A model generated the notes under the pieces. It had not been told where the DNA came from. It searched no databases and worked only from the letters and a program-made list of their open reading frames with translations. A program made the position numbers and the translations under genes. This document shows positions 43,443 to 53,966 of a DNA stretch of 64,000 bases, in pieces. Numbering within the stretch: the first letter of the stretch is position 1; each line of letters begins with the position of its first letter. The stretch covers positions 3,844,001-3,908,000 of the forward strand of contig OX637797.1 of assembly GCA_951802425.1 (NCBI GenBank), written 5' to 3'. This DNA is from Clavaria fumosa. Lineage: Eukaryota; Basidiomycota; Agaricomycetes; Agaricales; Clavariaceae.

Positions 43443-43706
43443 GGAATTCACCCGTCTGGCAGATTTTCTGTTCGGGGCGCGGTGACGGTCTTGGAGGGAG
43501 GCTGCGGCGTCTTTGTGGGCGAGACATGGCGCGACGAGCGCAAAGGCCATCGAAGCGCGTCGACCTCCTGGGACATGCATAGCCCGAGCGCGTCGCAGGC
43601 CTTGTCAAGAGTTTTGAGGAGAGCGGCAAAGCTTTTGAGCGAGAGACCGTTCTCTTCAACAAGGTCACCGCGGCTATCCCGTTTGATCTTAGGAGGGTGT
43701 CAAGCA
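43443..43706 (-). repeat. Inverted duplicate of 9031-9293
   Basis: Reverse complement of 9031-9293 with a few substitutions and small indels. Divergence starts abruptly at both ends. The minus strand encodes the same unrecognised EENGLSLKSFAALLKTLDKA sequence. Confidence 0.7.
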
Positions 43707-43829
43707 ATCGTTGCATTGGAGTCGTCCACTCGTGCGAACACCCCCGCCTGCCGCAGCTTCGTCGCTTGTGGTAGCCTGGTAGGAACAGACGGATAGACGG
43801 AGCTCTCGCAATTGCGCGAGAAGAGTTGA

Positions 43830-44400
43830 CACCACATGCGGGCTCCTACTATGGATCTTTGCGCTTTTCTACATACGACCGACCCGTGAAAGATGGCATT
43901 GAAGGTTCCTGGGCACTCAAACCGGATGTTGTTGGTTGCGACGAAGAAATCGCTGGCGACAAGAGTGTTTCCTGGCGAGATATCCGCATACCCGTTGAAA
44001 TCAAAGATACCTGGCCAGCCATGGTGGTGCAAGCTGGAACATACGCTCGCTGTATGTTTGCTTCCTCGCACGGTCGACAATATGTTCTCGCAATCGCATT
44101 CAACCACTCATCCAAGGTAGTCTGCTTTCTATTTTTCCACCGCGGCGGCATGACGACTAGTCCGGCCGACTTGACACGACCGGATGGTTGGAAACACTTC
44201 GTTGCCGCCTAGCCTCTGTAAACAATCGCCAATCAGCTGGGCTAGATGACTCTTGCGATAACTCTCACCTTAACTTGCCTGTTGTTGGTCTCTGCCAAGT
44301 GGACAAGCGTATCTTCAGCCGGATTTGTGTCCGTGGGCGGGCAACTCAGGTTATTCGAGTGAAAAGAGATCAGCTCGGCTCTCAGACGCAGATACAAATG
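43830..44400 (+). pseudogene. FunK1-type (fungal kinase-associated) fragment
   Basis: One frame reads ALKPDVVGCDEE, WRDIRIPVEIKDTWPAMVVQ, AGTYARCMFASSHGRQYVLA, then FNHSSKVVCFLFFHRGGMTT. This resembles the region preceding the kinase domain in the large, Agaricomycete-specific FunK1 family. After a probable intron near 44200-44270, LPVVGLCQVDKRIFSRICVRGRATQVIRV follows, in keeping with the same family. Kinase catalytic motifs are absent. It is a partial gene, next to an inverted duplicate shared with 9 kb. Confidence 0.55.
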
Positions 44401-44803
44401 AAGATGCTGGCGCGCTTACCTTCGCCCTCGTCGAGACCCGATATCTCTCCTTCCAAGCCTGAATGTCGAAATGACCGCGCTGGGAGGGGGCCAGACTCGT
44501 GCCGCCTTGCATTCACGGCAACCACCTGGCTCATTTGACTGCGGATTTGGTTCTCAGTTAGGCAGTGACGGCATGTCGCGGCCAGTGAGCGGGAGCAAGT
44601 CAAAGCTAACGAGGGGCAGCGGTTCGAAGGCGGCGAAGGGCAGCGGGTCGAGAATAGCGAGGGAGAGCGGAACACAACCAGCCATGGGGGGTTGATGCGC
44701 ACGAAAGTTATCTGCACAGAACCAATTGAGCCGCAGCATCCGTCACATCAGTATACATGTCAATGTCATAGGTTGTAGTACAAATCAAATGAAGCTACTG
44801 TAG
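44401..44803. other. Low-complexity tail, no gene
   Basis: Positions 44575-44695 encode a short Gly/Ser/Lys repeat (GSKSKLTRGSGSKAAKGSGS), possibly the 3' end of the FunK1-like gene. The remainder has no motif. Confidence 0.4.
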
Positions 44804-45047
44804 TTACAACTTCCCCAGGATTTCATTCAGCTTGTCCAATATCTGTTTATTTTCCTTTTGTAATTCTTTGTTTTCTTTTCTCATTTCTGAGATGGCAGTT
44901 TCAAGTTGGATGAAGCGAGCTTCTGTAAATAATAATCAATAATAAAATTTTAATAAAATTTTTATACCTACCATACGACAAATTTGAGCACATTGAGTGC
45001 ATGGACCGCGGTGGGCTGGAGGGGTCCAAAAGGGATGATGGGGGCAT
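44804..45047 (-). CDS. Small coiled-coil protein
   Basis: A two-exon gene: ATG 45047 (MPPSSLLDPSSPPRS), a 49-bp AT-rich intron (44971-44923, GTAGGT...TTACAG), then EARFIQLETAISEMRKENKE and KQILDKLNEILGKL to TAA 44804. An in-frame stop lies just upstream of the ATG, which supports the start. The second exon is a clear heptad-pattern coiled coil. The protein would be about 64 residues. No family is recognised. It faces a plus-strand gene at 45237 across a 190-bp region with two perfect short palindromes. Confidence 0.5.
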
Positions 45048-45116
45048 GGGGGGCGACCCATCGGACCTGGGGTGTTAGGTAAGGGAGGTACAGTAATGGT
45101 TGAGGTTGAGAGAGTA

Positions 45117-45168
45117 CTGACATTGAAATGTCAGACATGTTGTGACCACGACACCACAGGTGTCGTGG
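45117..45168. promoter_or_regulatory. Two perfect short palindromes in a divergent promoter
   Basis: CTGACATT-GA-AATGTCAG (45117-45134) and CCACGACACC-ACA-GGTGTCGTGG (45146-45168) lie 11 bp apart. They sit between the small coiled-coil gene (start 45047) and the plus-strand ORF at 45237, whose TATA-like CATATAA lies at 45202-45208. Dimeric regulator sites are possible; binding is not shown. Confidence 0.4.
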
Positions 45169-45236
45169 GATGGCGGAGAGAGGGTGCATGTCGGACTAAG
45201 GCATATAAGGGAGTTCTTATCTCCAACTGCTTAGTC

Positions 45237-45683
45237 ATGGCTCGGCACAGTGCGGAGATAACCACAGCACCCGTCGCCCCTTCACACAGCCTGCCAACTG
45301 CCAACCCTACGCCTGCCAACCCCGCGCCTGCCAACCCTACGCCTGCCAACCCCGCGTCCGCCAACCCCGCGCCCGCAACACCAATGGCAGACTCTGCTCT
45401 CCCTGCACCCACAACACCAGCTGCAAGCTCCTCCCACTCCGCTCCCGAGGTCGAAAACACAATCCTAACCAATCTCAACAGCAATGACGATGACGACGGC
45501 TGCCACGACAAGCTCCCGAGCATCTCCCGTCCCCCCTGGCAGCCCACGCACCCCTGCCCTACCCAGACCTGCATCCATTGTCCTGGAGATGCAGTCGCAG
45601 TCGCAGTCGCAGCGCTCCTGGGGCGCGAGAGGGCACCCGGCAGCGGCATTCCTAGTGTTCCAGCAGCGGCCTGCGTGGCCGGG
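45237..45683 (+). pseudogene. Pro/Ala-rich ORF interrupted by Gypsy element 2
   Basis: The frame starts at ATG 45237 (MARHSAEITTAPVAPSHS), 29 bp after a TATA-like sequence. It contains a repeated NPTPANPAPA motif, an acidic NSNDDDDG patch, a CPTQTCIHCPG cysteine cluster, and runs into the 5' LTR at 45684. Joined across the insertion, it would end shortly after 57905. No known family. It may be the start of another repeat-encoded protein. Confidence 0.35.
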
Positions 45684-45987
45684 TGTCAGGATCGCTTACA
45701 TAAGCACATAAGAAAGGTCAGGTTGGGACTGCGAAAGGGAAGCGGGAAGGTCACGGGAAAGTCACGTGACCCGGATGGGTGGTGGATTACATAATGCGGA
45801 AGTCACGTGACCCGGCCTGGACACATCACATGACTCACGGGGTCTGAGTGTGGGAATGCCGGCAACTCCTGGGGTTCCCGCTATATATACTACGTCTTTT
45901 TCCTACTTGTACCCTTTTCCCCTTATGTTAGTATCCTCATCATCGACCTTACGTTAAGTTGTGTGAACCGTGAGACTAAGTCTGACA
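45684..45987 (+). repeat. Gypsy 2 5' LTR
   Basis: 304 bp with a TATATATA box at about 45882-45889. The 3' LTR is the same length and about 7 percent different, mainly at CpG sites. Confidence 0.92.
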
Positions 45988-46171
45988 CAATACTAACATC
46001 AACCCCTGTCCGCCCTAGCCCCGTGTCCTAACCTGGCTAGCCTGGACCCCTATCTCAAACTGTCACACCCTGTGACAGCTTATCCCCCTCATCCTCTTTC
46101 TCTTTACCCTGCCTGCGGTGTGTAACAGAACCGCATGAAATTTTTACTGTGTGTAGATGCACGTGACCAGA
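45988..46171 (+). other. Gypsy 2 leader, 5' part
   Basis: Untranslated leader between the 5' LTR and the nested element, ending in the target duplication CCAGA (46167-46171). The leader resumes at 52491. Confidence 0.75.
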
Positions 46172-46739
46172 TGTTACGGTATGTAAGCACATGATGCACT
46201 GCGACCTTTAGTGCCCCGCAACCTTCACACGACACCCGCGACCTGGCTCTAGTGCCCGTAGACCATTAACGATCACGTGACCTACAAGCGCCCAGTCACA
46301 TGACCCTTACCGAGAAGACGGCCCATATTTGTGATGGGACGTCTGTGCGGGATGCCATCATCCTGTCCCCGCCCGACACCTGTCACCTTGACTCCATCAG
46401 CATTAAGCCTAATCCGGTCCTTTCATTGTTCCCTCCCCTCGCTACCGCTATCCTGTTCCCCTAGCGCCCTTATCCCCCCTTTAACACCCCATCGCCCCGC
46501 CAACCCCGCCCTCGCGACCACGTGATCGTTCCCTTGATGCGCCTTCCTCTTCCCTACCGTCGCCACTCTTCCCCCATTCCCTTGTACCTAGGTAGTTACC
46601 TTATTACCACGACTTAGTATATATACCAGTAGATACACATCCTGTATCCCCCAGACTTGTTATTCTCGCAATTTACTCTCCCTGCATCCATCCTGCCCAG
46701 CTAGCCTGCCCAGGACTGACTCAGCAGTGAGCCATAACA
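46172..46739 (+). repeat. Gypsy 1 5' LTR
   Basis: 568 bp with a TATATATA box near 46618-46626. The 17 bp around 46202-46218 are absent from the 3' LTR. Confidence 0.92.
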
Positions 46740-46822
46740 TAATAACAAGTCTGACCACCACCACCTCCTACTAGGACCTGGTTGCCCTTCACTTCACACT
46801 GGCTTCCTACACGCCCTATGTT

Positions 46823-47660
46823 ATGCAAATGAACGACCCTGTCGACTGTGAATACTGCCGACGCCAATACGCATGACACCTGCCAGCCCCGCTTGGACTG
46901 ACAGCCGACAGAGAAAGGTGGAGACAGCTCCAACTTCGGTACATCGACATATGTACACCAACAGCAATCACCTGCCCAAACACTCCCGAATTCCACCACT
47001 ACCTGTGATCAGTGGTCTACCGAGGAACCGAACGCCAATTTATACCGACCGGCCTACTCACCTCTCGAGCCCTCAGAGTGCAACACCTCTTTGAGGACTA
47101 CACCGCCGGAGATCTTCTGCGACTCCTATACGAATGGCTCTTTGCCCTTTGGGTAAGACAAGAAGAAGAAGACATTGCTGAGGACCTAGAGGGCCTCAAC
47201 ATCGACGACATCGAAAATATCCTGACCCCGGCCTCCACCGAAGCCGCAGCACCTTCGTGTGCCCCCTCGCCCATACCCGCCACCCGCACTTTCACCAACA
47301 AGTGCACACAGACACAACCTCCCAAGCGGTTCATCTCAATCGTCGGATACTGTACCGAGTACCTCGTTGATACCACCACCAGATCCATTGTGGACTGGAA
47401 ACCTCGCGCCAACGTCCCCTATCCCCCCGTTCCTATTCGACGCTCCCAGATCCCCATTGACATTCCCACGACCACCGTCACCCCAACCAACATCCCCGAC
47501 CTTCTCACCGCCAGAGAACTCGCCGCCCGTTACTGAGCCACCATCCAGATACCACAGCCCGAGCCTGTCGACCCGTTCGTTAACCCCGAAGATGTCCAAT
47601 CCCCAAGCCCAAGCTCCGTCTCATCAATCAAACTGTACGACCTCGACAGCGACAGCGAGT
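46823..47660 (+). pseudogene. Gypsy 1 upstream ORF (ORF0)
   Basis: One frame starts at ATG 46823 (MQMNDPVDCEYCRRQYA, with a CxxC pair) and reaches the TAG at 47658-47660. It is broken by TGA at 46874, 47006 and 47534. It continues sensibly after each stop: LGLTADRERWRQLQLRYIDI, then VVYRGTERQFIPTGLL, LLRLLYEWLFALWVRQEEED, and an acidic end (KLYDLDSDSE) that overlaps the gag start in another frame. All three stops could come from CGA. No known domain. It precedes gag and is unusual for a Gypsy element. Confidence 0.55.
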
Positions 47661-48566
47661 AGTGGCCTTACCATCAGAGACTTCGATGGGACCCAGGCGA
47701 CCTACCGCACCTTCAAATGCCAATTCACCCTTCTCTTTGCCTGTGAGCCAGAACATTTTGAATCAAACGAAAAGAAGATCTATTTCGTGCTCAACAAGAT
47801 GTGTCTCGGATACGCGGAACTATGGGCTAATGCCCGCGTAGACCGCATCATAGAAAGAGACACCACAGGTACTTGGACTAACTTCATCCAAGACCTAGAT
47901 GACGAATTCCTCGATACGACCGAGGAAATGAGGGCCCTCGCCAACCTCCAGAAACTCCGCCAAAGCGGAAAGACCGCCCGCGAATTCTTCACCGATTTTG
48001 ACCGTCTCTATCGCCAGGCCCACCTCTCCATCACCCACCACGAGTCAGTACTCATTGAGTACCTCAAGAACGGTCTCAACCAGCCCCTGGTCAAGAAAAT
48101 TTACAATAGCGACGAACTCCCTGCAACCTATGTTGGCTGGAGGAACAAAGCCATCAGGATGGACGACCTGTGGCAAGAGTTCAAATCCTTGTGCAAGGCT
48201 CGCACTCCAGTCCCGCCTAGCCGACCCGCAACCTCCCAGACCCGCACCCCTGCCGTACCCGCGACTACTCCCCACCCCGACACGATGATCGTCGACCGTT
48301 CGCGACCCAAGCCTGCCGAAGTACAATGCTACAACTGTCGCGGCTTCGGCCATATCTCAAAGAACTGCCCTCTCCCGCCCACGTGTCGCACCCAGCAGGT
48401 CCGAGGAGTCATCACCCTCCCTGTCCCGATCGCCCCAAGCGCCACAACACCCATGACCACATCGGGTGATGAACTGGAAGAAGCGCAGGCGGAGATCGCG
48501 AGGTGGAAGGACCTGGTCGTGCTCAGAGAAAAAGAAATCGCAGATTTTGCAAACGGTGAAGATTGA
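47592..48566 (+). CDS. gag: Gypsy 1 Gag
   Basis: ATG 47592 (MSNPQAQAPSHQ) begins the likely protein; the frame is open further upstream but overlaps ORF0. The capsid-like core includes FDGTQATYRTFKCQFTLLFA and KLRQSGKTAREFFTDFDRLY (retrotransposon gag family). A CCHC knuckle follows (CYNCRGFGHISKNC), then a coiled acidic end to TGA 48564-48566. It is about 324 residues and intact, unlike the flanking frames. Pol follows in the -1 phase. Confidence 0.88.
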   Translation: MSNPQAQAPSHQSNCTTSTATASSGLTIRDFDGTQATYRTFKCQFTLLFACEPEHFESNEKKIYFVLNKMCLGYAELWANARVDRIIERDTTGTWTNFIQDLDDEFLDTTEEMRALANLQKLRQSGKTAREFFTDFDRLYRQAHLSITHHESVLIEYLKNGLNQPLVKKIYNSDELPATYVGWRNKAIRMDDLWQEFKSLCKARTPVPPSRPATSQTRTPAVPATTPHPDTMIVDRSRPKPAEVQCYNCRGFGHISKNCPLPPTCRTQQVRGVITLPVPIAPSATTPMTTSGDELEEAQAEIARWKDLVVLREKEIADFANGED

Positions 48567-51500
48567 GTTCAGACTCTTCGCCGGTAAAAAGTTATGTACC
48601 CCCTTGTACCCCCGCCGTGAATAAACAGGTCCTGGTGACCCCTTCTCCATCCCCCAGACTGAACCTGAGGAAAGAGAAAACCAAGGCCAACCCCGAAAAG
48701 CCTTGTATGGAAATACCCATTACAATGGAGAACCCCAGTAATGGAAGGAGAAAACTGGGATACGCCCTTGTGGATTTGGGATGCTCAGCCTCTGCTATCG
48801 ACAAGAAATATGCCCAGAGCCTAGGAGTAAGGTTACAGGACCTCCCCCAACCCCTCTACTCAATCAACGCTGACAGAACCCCCAATGCCCTGGGAATGGT
48901 AACTAAAACTGCTGACCTGATCATTTCCATCAGGCAGGGCTTCCGCCAGAAAGTGACCCTCCTAGTCGGACAATTTCACCCCCCCCACCTCTACCTAGGG
49001 GATGACTGGCTGCAAAAGAACAATCCCAAGATCGACTGGGTCGAACGATCGATCGAATTCCTGTGGCCACAAACAGTATTTGCGAAAGGAACCTTCGTGG
49101 AAACCGCCGTACTGCCATACCACAAAGAATTCCCTAAAGTCTTCTCCCTCGAAGAATTCACAAAACTACCACCCTTGAGAGGCGCCATAGACCATCCTAT
49201 CAAGCTAAAGGAGGGAGCCGTCCCTAAACAGTCGAAGATCTACTTGGTGCCACGTGCGTACTACCCTGAACTGAAGTCCTGGATCGAGGAGAACCTAAAG
49301 AGTGGACGCATACGACCTTCAAATTCCCCTTGGGCCTCGCCTCTCTTCTTCAAGCAGGAAGGAAAGAAGTTATGACCCATCATTGACTATCGGGAGCTCA
49401 ATGCTGTGACAAAGAAGGACGCGCACCCCCTTCCCCTCATACGCGATATCCTTGATGCTCTTAAAGGAAAAATCTTCTTTACCAAGATGGACGTTGTGCG
49501 CGGATTTAACAACGTCAAGATCTGTGAAGGAGATGAGTGGATGATGGTGTTCATCTGCCCAGAAGGCCAATTCGAATACACTGTCATGGGTTTCGGACTG
49601 ACTAATGCCCCAGCCCATTTTCAAAGATTCATGAACGCTATTCTCCAAGAAGAAATAGCCACTGGGCATGTCCACGTTTATATTGACGACATTCTTATAC
49701 ACACCCTGGACCTGGAGACACATCAACGACTCACCCGTGCCGTCCTCCAAAGGCTCGAGGAAAACTCGCTCTGCCTAAGGCTGGAGAAATGCCAGTTCCA
49801 GAAGAGTGAGGTGGAATTCCTGGGGCATTATATCCGACACGGACATATCGAGAAATCCGAGCGCCTGTGTGCGGGAATCTGAGAGTGGCCTGTCCCAAGA
49901 AGTAAAAGGGATGTCCAGAAATTTCTTGGGTTCCTAAATTATTTTAGGAGACATATCCCGGACTTCGCTACGACCGCCATCCCCCTCCACCAACTCACAG
50001 GGAATAAAGACTGGCAATGGGGCCCTGACGAAAAGGGTGCCTTCAATCGACTTATTCAGCAGCTGCTTGACGGGCGACGAACGGCAGTTCCCAGGGACAA
50101 GGGAAACTGGAAAATCGAGACAGACGCCTCCAACGTCGCAATAGGGGGCATCCTCTATCAACAACAAGAGGATAGTAGTTGGGCAATGATTGATTGTTTC
50201 TCTAAAGCACTTAAAGACGCCGAGAAAAACTATGACACCTACGACAAAGAACTACTGGCCATTGTCCAAGCCCTCGAAACCTGGCCGCAGTACCTCATCG
50301 CGACCTCCGAGCCCTTCGAAATTTGGACCGACCATGCCAACCTCACGTACTTCCGCAAACCCAACCCCCTCAATGGACGACAAAACCATTGGAGAGCCCT
50401 CCTGGCCCTGTATAACTTCGAGATCAAACACCAGCCAGGCAAGACCAATACAGCTGCTGACGCGCTGTTGCGACGACCCGACCATGATGACGCCACAACC
50501 CCTATACTCGTCCCCCTACTCCCCGACATCCTGTTCAAGTCCGTGGCAGAACTGAGCCTCCTAGATCGCATCAAGGAAGCCCAGAGCCAGATAGCCCATG
50601 GACCGGCCATCATCCAGGAAGCTGATGGGGTTAAGTACTACCGGAATAAGATCTGGGTCCCCCCAGACCTAGTAGAGGATGTCCTAGCCCTCCACCACGA
50701 TGCTCCCTCAGCCGGCCACCCAGGAATCTGGAAAACCAGCGAAAATGTTCGCCGAAATTTTGATTGGCCCGGACTCGACAGCGATATACGAGCCCGCCTA
50801 CAGCGATGTTGGCACTGCCAGCGAAACAAGATCAACCATACCGGCAACAAGCCAGCCCTCCATCCTTTCCCCGCTCCCCTCCAACCATGGGACGAGATCA
50901 GCTGGGACATCGTAGGTCTGCTAAATCCCTCTGAAGGGTACGATGGAGTCCTGGTCATCTGCGACCGTGCCACCAGATCATCCCTGCTGGAACCAATTAA
51001 CATGGACCTAACGAGCGAAGGAGCAGCTCGAATATTCCTACACCGCATCTATGCTAGCCATGGACTCCCGTCCAAAGTCACGAGTGACCAAGGATCAAAC
51101 TTCGTGGCCAAGTTCCTCAAAAACGTGTATGGACAGTTGGGAGTAGGAACTAACCCTAGTACGGCATATCACCCCCAGACTGACGGCCTCACGGAAAGGG
51201 CCAACCAAGAGGTATTCACTCTGCTAAAACACGTCTGTAGTGAGATGCCCGAGAGTTGGGCCTCCTGGCTCCCTATCACGGAGTTCGCCCTCAACAACCG
51301 ATCCTATGGAAGCTCCGACATATCTCCCTTCCTGCTTGATTACGCCTGACACCCTGTCGCCCTTCCTGATCTCCGCCTCACCGAGTCCAACAACCCCACC
51401 GCTGATAACTTCTTGGAAAAGGCCTATGAAATGCGGGAGAAAATGAAGAAGCTGGTTGATCAATCCAACAGGACTATGGAGAAACGAGGAGGATATACTA

Positions 51501-51928
51501 CCGATTGGAAAGAAGGGACCCTAGTCTGGTTAGAGAGCTGCAACCTGGTACTGGAAGACCTCCGTAAGAAGCTGATGCCATGGCGAGTTGGACCTTTCAA
51601 AGTGGTTGTGAAACGAGGCGCCGCCGCCTACGAGCTCGAACTACTGCGACATTGGCGTATACACCTGGTCTTCAACGAATCACTTCTTTCCCTATCCACC
51701 CCTGGCCCCGACCACCCTGAATGCCCCGAAAGTATGGAAATCAATGGGGAACCTCAGTACGAAGTAGAGTTCATCCATGCAAAACGAAAGTGCGGAAGAC
51801 AAGTGCAGTACCTGGTGCGGTGGATGGGTTATCCCCTGGAGGACAATACCTGGGAACCTGTCAGAAACCTCAAGGATGCACAGGAGGCCATACGTGACTT
51901 TGAGATTGCTCAGAAAGCGCAATCTTAG
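48563..51928 (+). pseudogene. pol: Gypsy 1 Pol with chromodomain, three in-frame TGA codons
   Basis: A single frame, broken by TGA at 49373, 49880 and 51347, reaches the TAG at 51926-51928. Protease: ALVDLGCSASAID, where D-S/T-G is expected, so the catalytic motif is altered. RT: PIIDYRELNAVTKKD, VYIDDILIHT. RNase H: ETDASNVAIGG, YDKELLAIV. Integrase: HHCC zinc site ending CWHCQRNK, then SWDIVG, TSDQGSNFVA, TERANQEV (DDE). A GPF...YELEL module and a chromodomain (YLVRWMGYPLEDNTWEP, near 51810-51860) end the protein. Context suggests each stop replaced an Arg codon (CGA to TGA). Not functional. Confidence 0.92.
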
Positions 51929-51939
51929 AAGGGAGGTTA

Positions 51940-52490
51940 TGTTATGGTATGTAAGCACGTGACGCACCACGACCTTCACATGACACCCACAACCTGGCTC
52001 TAGCGCCCATAGACCATTAACGATCACGTGACCTACACGCGCCCAGTCACGTGACCCTTACTGAGAAGACGGCCCATATTCGTGATGGGACGTCTGTGCG
52101 GGATGCCATCATCCTGTCCCCACCCGACACCTGTCGCCTTGACTCCATCAGCGTTAAGCCTAATCCGGTCCTTTCATTGTTCCCTCCCCTCGCTACCGCT
52201 ATCCCATTCCCCTAGCACCCTTATCCCCCCTTTAATATCCCATCGCCCCGCCAACCCCGCCCTCGCGACCACGTGATCGTTCCCTTGACGCGCCTTCCTC
52301 TTCCCTACCGTCGCCACTCTTCCCCCATTCCCTTGTACCTACGTAGTTACCTTATTACTGTGACTTAGTATATATACCAGTAGATACACATCCTGTATCC
52401 CCCAGACTTGTTATTCTCGCAATTTACTCTCCCTGCATCCATCCTGCCCAGCTAGCCTGCCCAGGACTGACTCAGCAGTGAGCCGTAACA
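51940..52490 (+). repeat. Gypsy 1 3' LTR
   Basis: 551 bp, followed by CCAGA. Compared with the 5' LTR most substitutions are CG versus TG/CA. Confidence 0.92.
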
Positions 52491-52964
52491 CCAGACCCAG
52501 AGGAAGTCTACTGTGACCCTCCCCTAGTGATACCGAGTGCCAAAGGCCCAGAACTTTGTTTTACAGCTACGTACCAGTGAATTGCATAGTGTACAGGGCA
52601 CGAAAAGGCCCTCTACATAGTCTTTCTGTAGTTTCCTGGTCCAATGGACAGGGCCCTTGCTCTGTGACCATTGTCAGAAGGGCACACGGGCAACTCACTA
52701 GGAGTTGTGGAGTGACCACCTGGGACACCATTTGGACCCCACGCTAGCAACAAGTTTTATAGAATAAGAGTTCTATAAGTACCTAGATACATAGAGAGCA
52801 GCCTGAGAGGACAGGACTGCTAAGAGATCGAAGAAATCCTGAGTGCCCAAGGCCCGGAATTTTATTTACAGTGTCTGCGTCCAAGACTGGGTCGAGCCCA
52901 GCTCCCCCCCGATTCCCCCGTTACTGACGTCCCTGAAACCCCATCACCACCACCAGGGTCTGTG
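52491..52964 (+). other. Gypsy 2 leader, 3' part, with a ~31-bp direct repeat
   Basis: A 'gagtgccaaaggcccagaac'-type block near 52526 recurs, diverged, near 52842 (both end in 'tttacag'), about 316 bp apart. The stretch between holds an A-box-like match (TGGTCCAATGG, near 52640) without a convincing B box. No gene is seen. Confidence 0.5.
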
Positions 52965-53966
52965 ATGGCTGACCATGTCGCCCTGCCTGCAGCCCAACCA
53001 ATGAGGCTTGACTTATCTGTTGCCCCCTTCGATGGGCAGAAAAAGAATTTCCGCACATTCCTCCATTCGCTTCGCCTCCAGTTTATGGCGAACCCGACTA
53101 TCTATGCCACGGACCTGGCAAAGGTCCTCTACACCCTCAGCAAGATTGCTGGGGATGGGTTTGCCGCTGAGTGGGCAAATATGAAGGGAGAACAGATCCT
53201 GGGAAATGATGAAGCTGGATCCTGGGTAGACTTCGTGGAGGAGATGAAATGGGCATTTGATGACCTGAATGACCGTGTGACCGCCCTCGCAGACATTGCG
53301 AGGCTGAAACAGGCCTCTGCGACAGCCCCAGAATTCTTTGCAAAGTTCGAGACACTGTTCCACCAAGCAGGAATGGCTGAAGTAGCTGATTCGGATATCT
53401 TGGTTCACTGGCTAGAGTTGAACCTGAGTAGGAGATTGGTGGGGAAAATCTATAGTGTCTCATCGATGCCTGAGACCTATGTGGAGTGGAAGGCACTAGC
53501 AGAAAAGCTTGATGCCCAGCAGCGCCGCCTTGATGGAGTCATCGCGCAGCAGAATTCCGTCCGCCCGGCCCTGCCCATAGCCAGCCGACCTCTCCCCCAA
53601 CCCACTCGCTTCACCCCAGCCCCTCGCCCCTTCCTGGCCCAGCCACAGGCCCGCACCCCTGCCCCTCCCGTCATGCCGCGTCCCGCCAGTGCTGGTGACG
53701 CCAGGTTGGTCGATCGTGCCCGTGCCCCTGGAGTAGGATGCGCCTGTTTCCAATGTGGCCAAGCTGGCCACATGGTGAGAGACTGCCTCCTCCCAGACAC
53801 ATGCCCACAGATCCCGAGGCCGCAGGTCCGCGCCGTGGAAAGCCAGGCACGAAGTGCCGAGGACTACAAGAATCAGATCGCATTGCTCTTAGACCGTGTG
53901 GCATTGTTGGAAAGAGAGAAGAGGGCTCCGACTGAGGAGCCAGATTTTGGAGACAAGGCCCAGTGA
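52965..53966 (+). CDS. gag: Gypsy 2 Gag
   Basis: ATG 52965 (MADHVALPAAQPMRLDLS) opens a 333-codon frame to TGA 53964-53966. The capsid-like region includes FDGQKKNFRTFLHSLRLQF and ARLKQASATAPEFFAKFETL. A Pro-rich linker precedes a CCHC knuckle (CFQCGQAGHMVRDC). The last stretch is a coiled acidic tail. The pol frame overlaps the last ~30 bp in the -1 phase, as in Gypsy 1. Confidence 0.9.
   Translation: MADHVALPAAQPMRLDLSVAPFDGQKKNFRTFLHSLRLQFMANPTIYATDLAKVLYTLSKIAGDGFAAEWANMKGEQILGNDEAGSWVDFVEEMKWAFDDLNDRVTALADIARLKQASATAPEFFAKFETLFHQAGMAEVADSDILVHWLELNLSRRLVGKIYSVSSMPETYVEWKALAEKLDAQQRRLDGVIAQQNSVRPALPIASRPLPQPTRFTPAPRPFLAQPQARTPAPPVMPRPASAGDARLVDRARAPGVGCACFQCGQAGHMVRDCLLPDTCPQIPRPQVRAVESQARSAEDYKNQIALLLDRVALLEREKRAPTEEPDFGDKAQ

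Larger units (their letters stand above)
46172..52490 (+). mobile_element. Ty3/Gypsy chromodomain retrotransposon 1, nested in Gypsy 2
   Basis: LTRs are at 46172-46739 (568 bp) and 51940-52490 (551 bp), both TGTTA...TAACA, with duplication CCAGA at 46167-46171 and 52491-52495. A purine tract, AAGGGAGGTTA, precedes the 3' LTR. Order: ORF0, gag, pol with chromodomain. The LTRs differ by a 17-bp indel and many CG versus TG/CA changes. In-frame stops in ORF0 and pol are all TGA, so it is a decayed element. Confidence 0.93.

Noticed and set aside
44382..44717. 111-codon minus-strand frame opposite the FunK1-like tail
   Set aside because: Antisense shadow of a Gly/Ser repeat with no independent support.
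52620..52710. tRNA gene in the Gypsy 2 leader
   Set aside because: An A-box match is present but no B box at the right distance and no cloverleaf.
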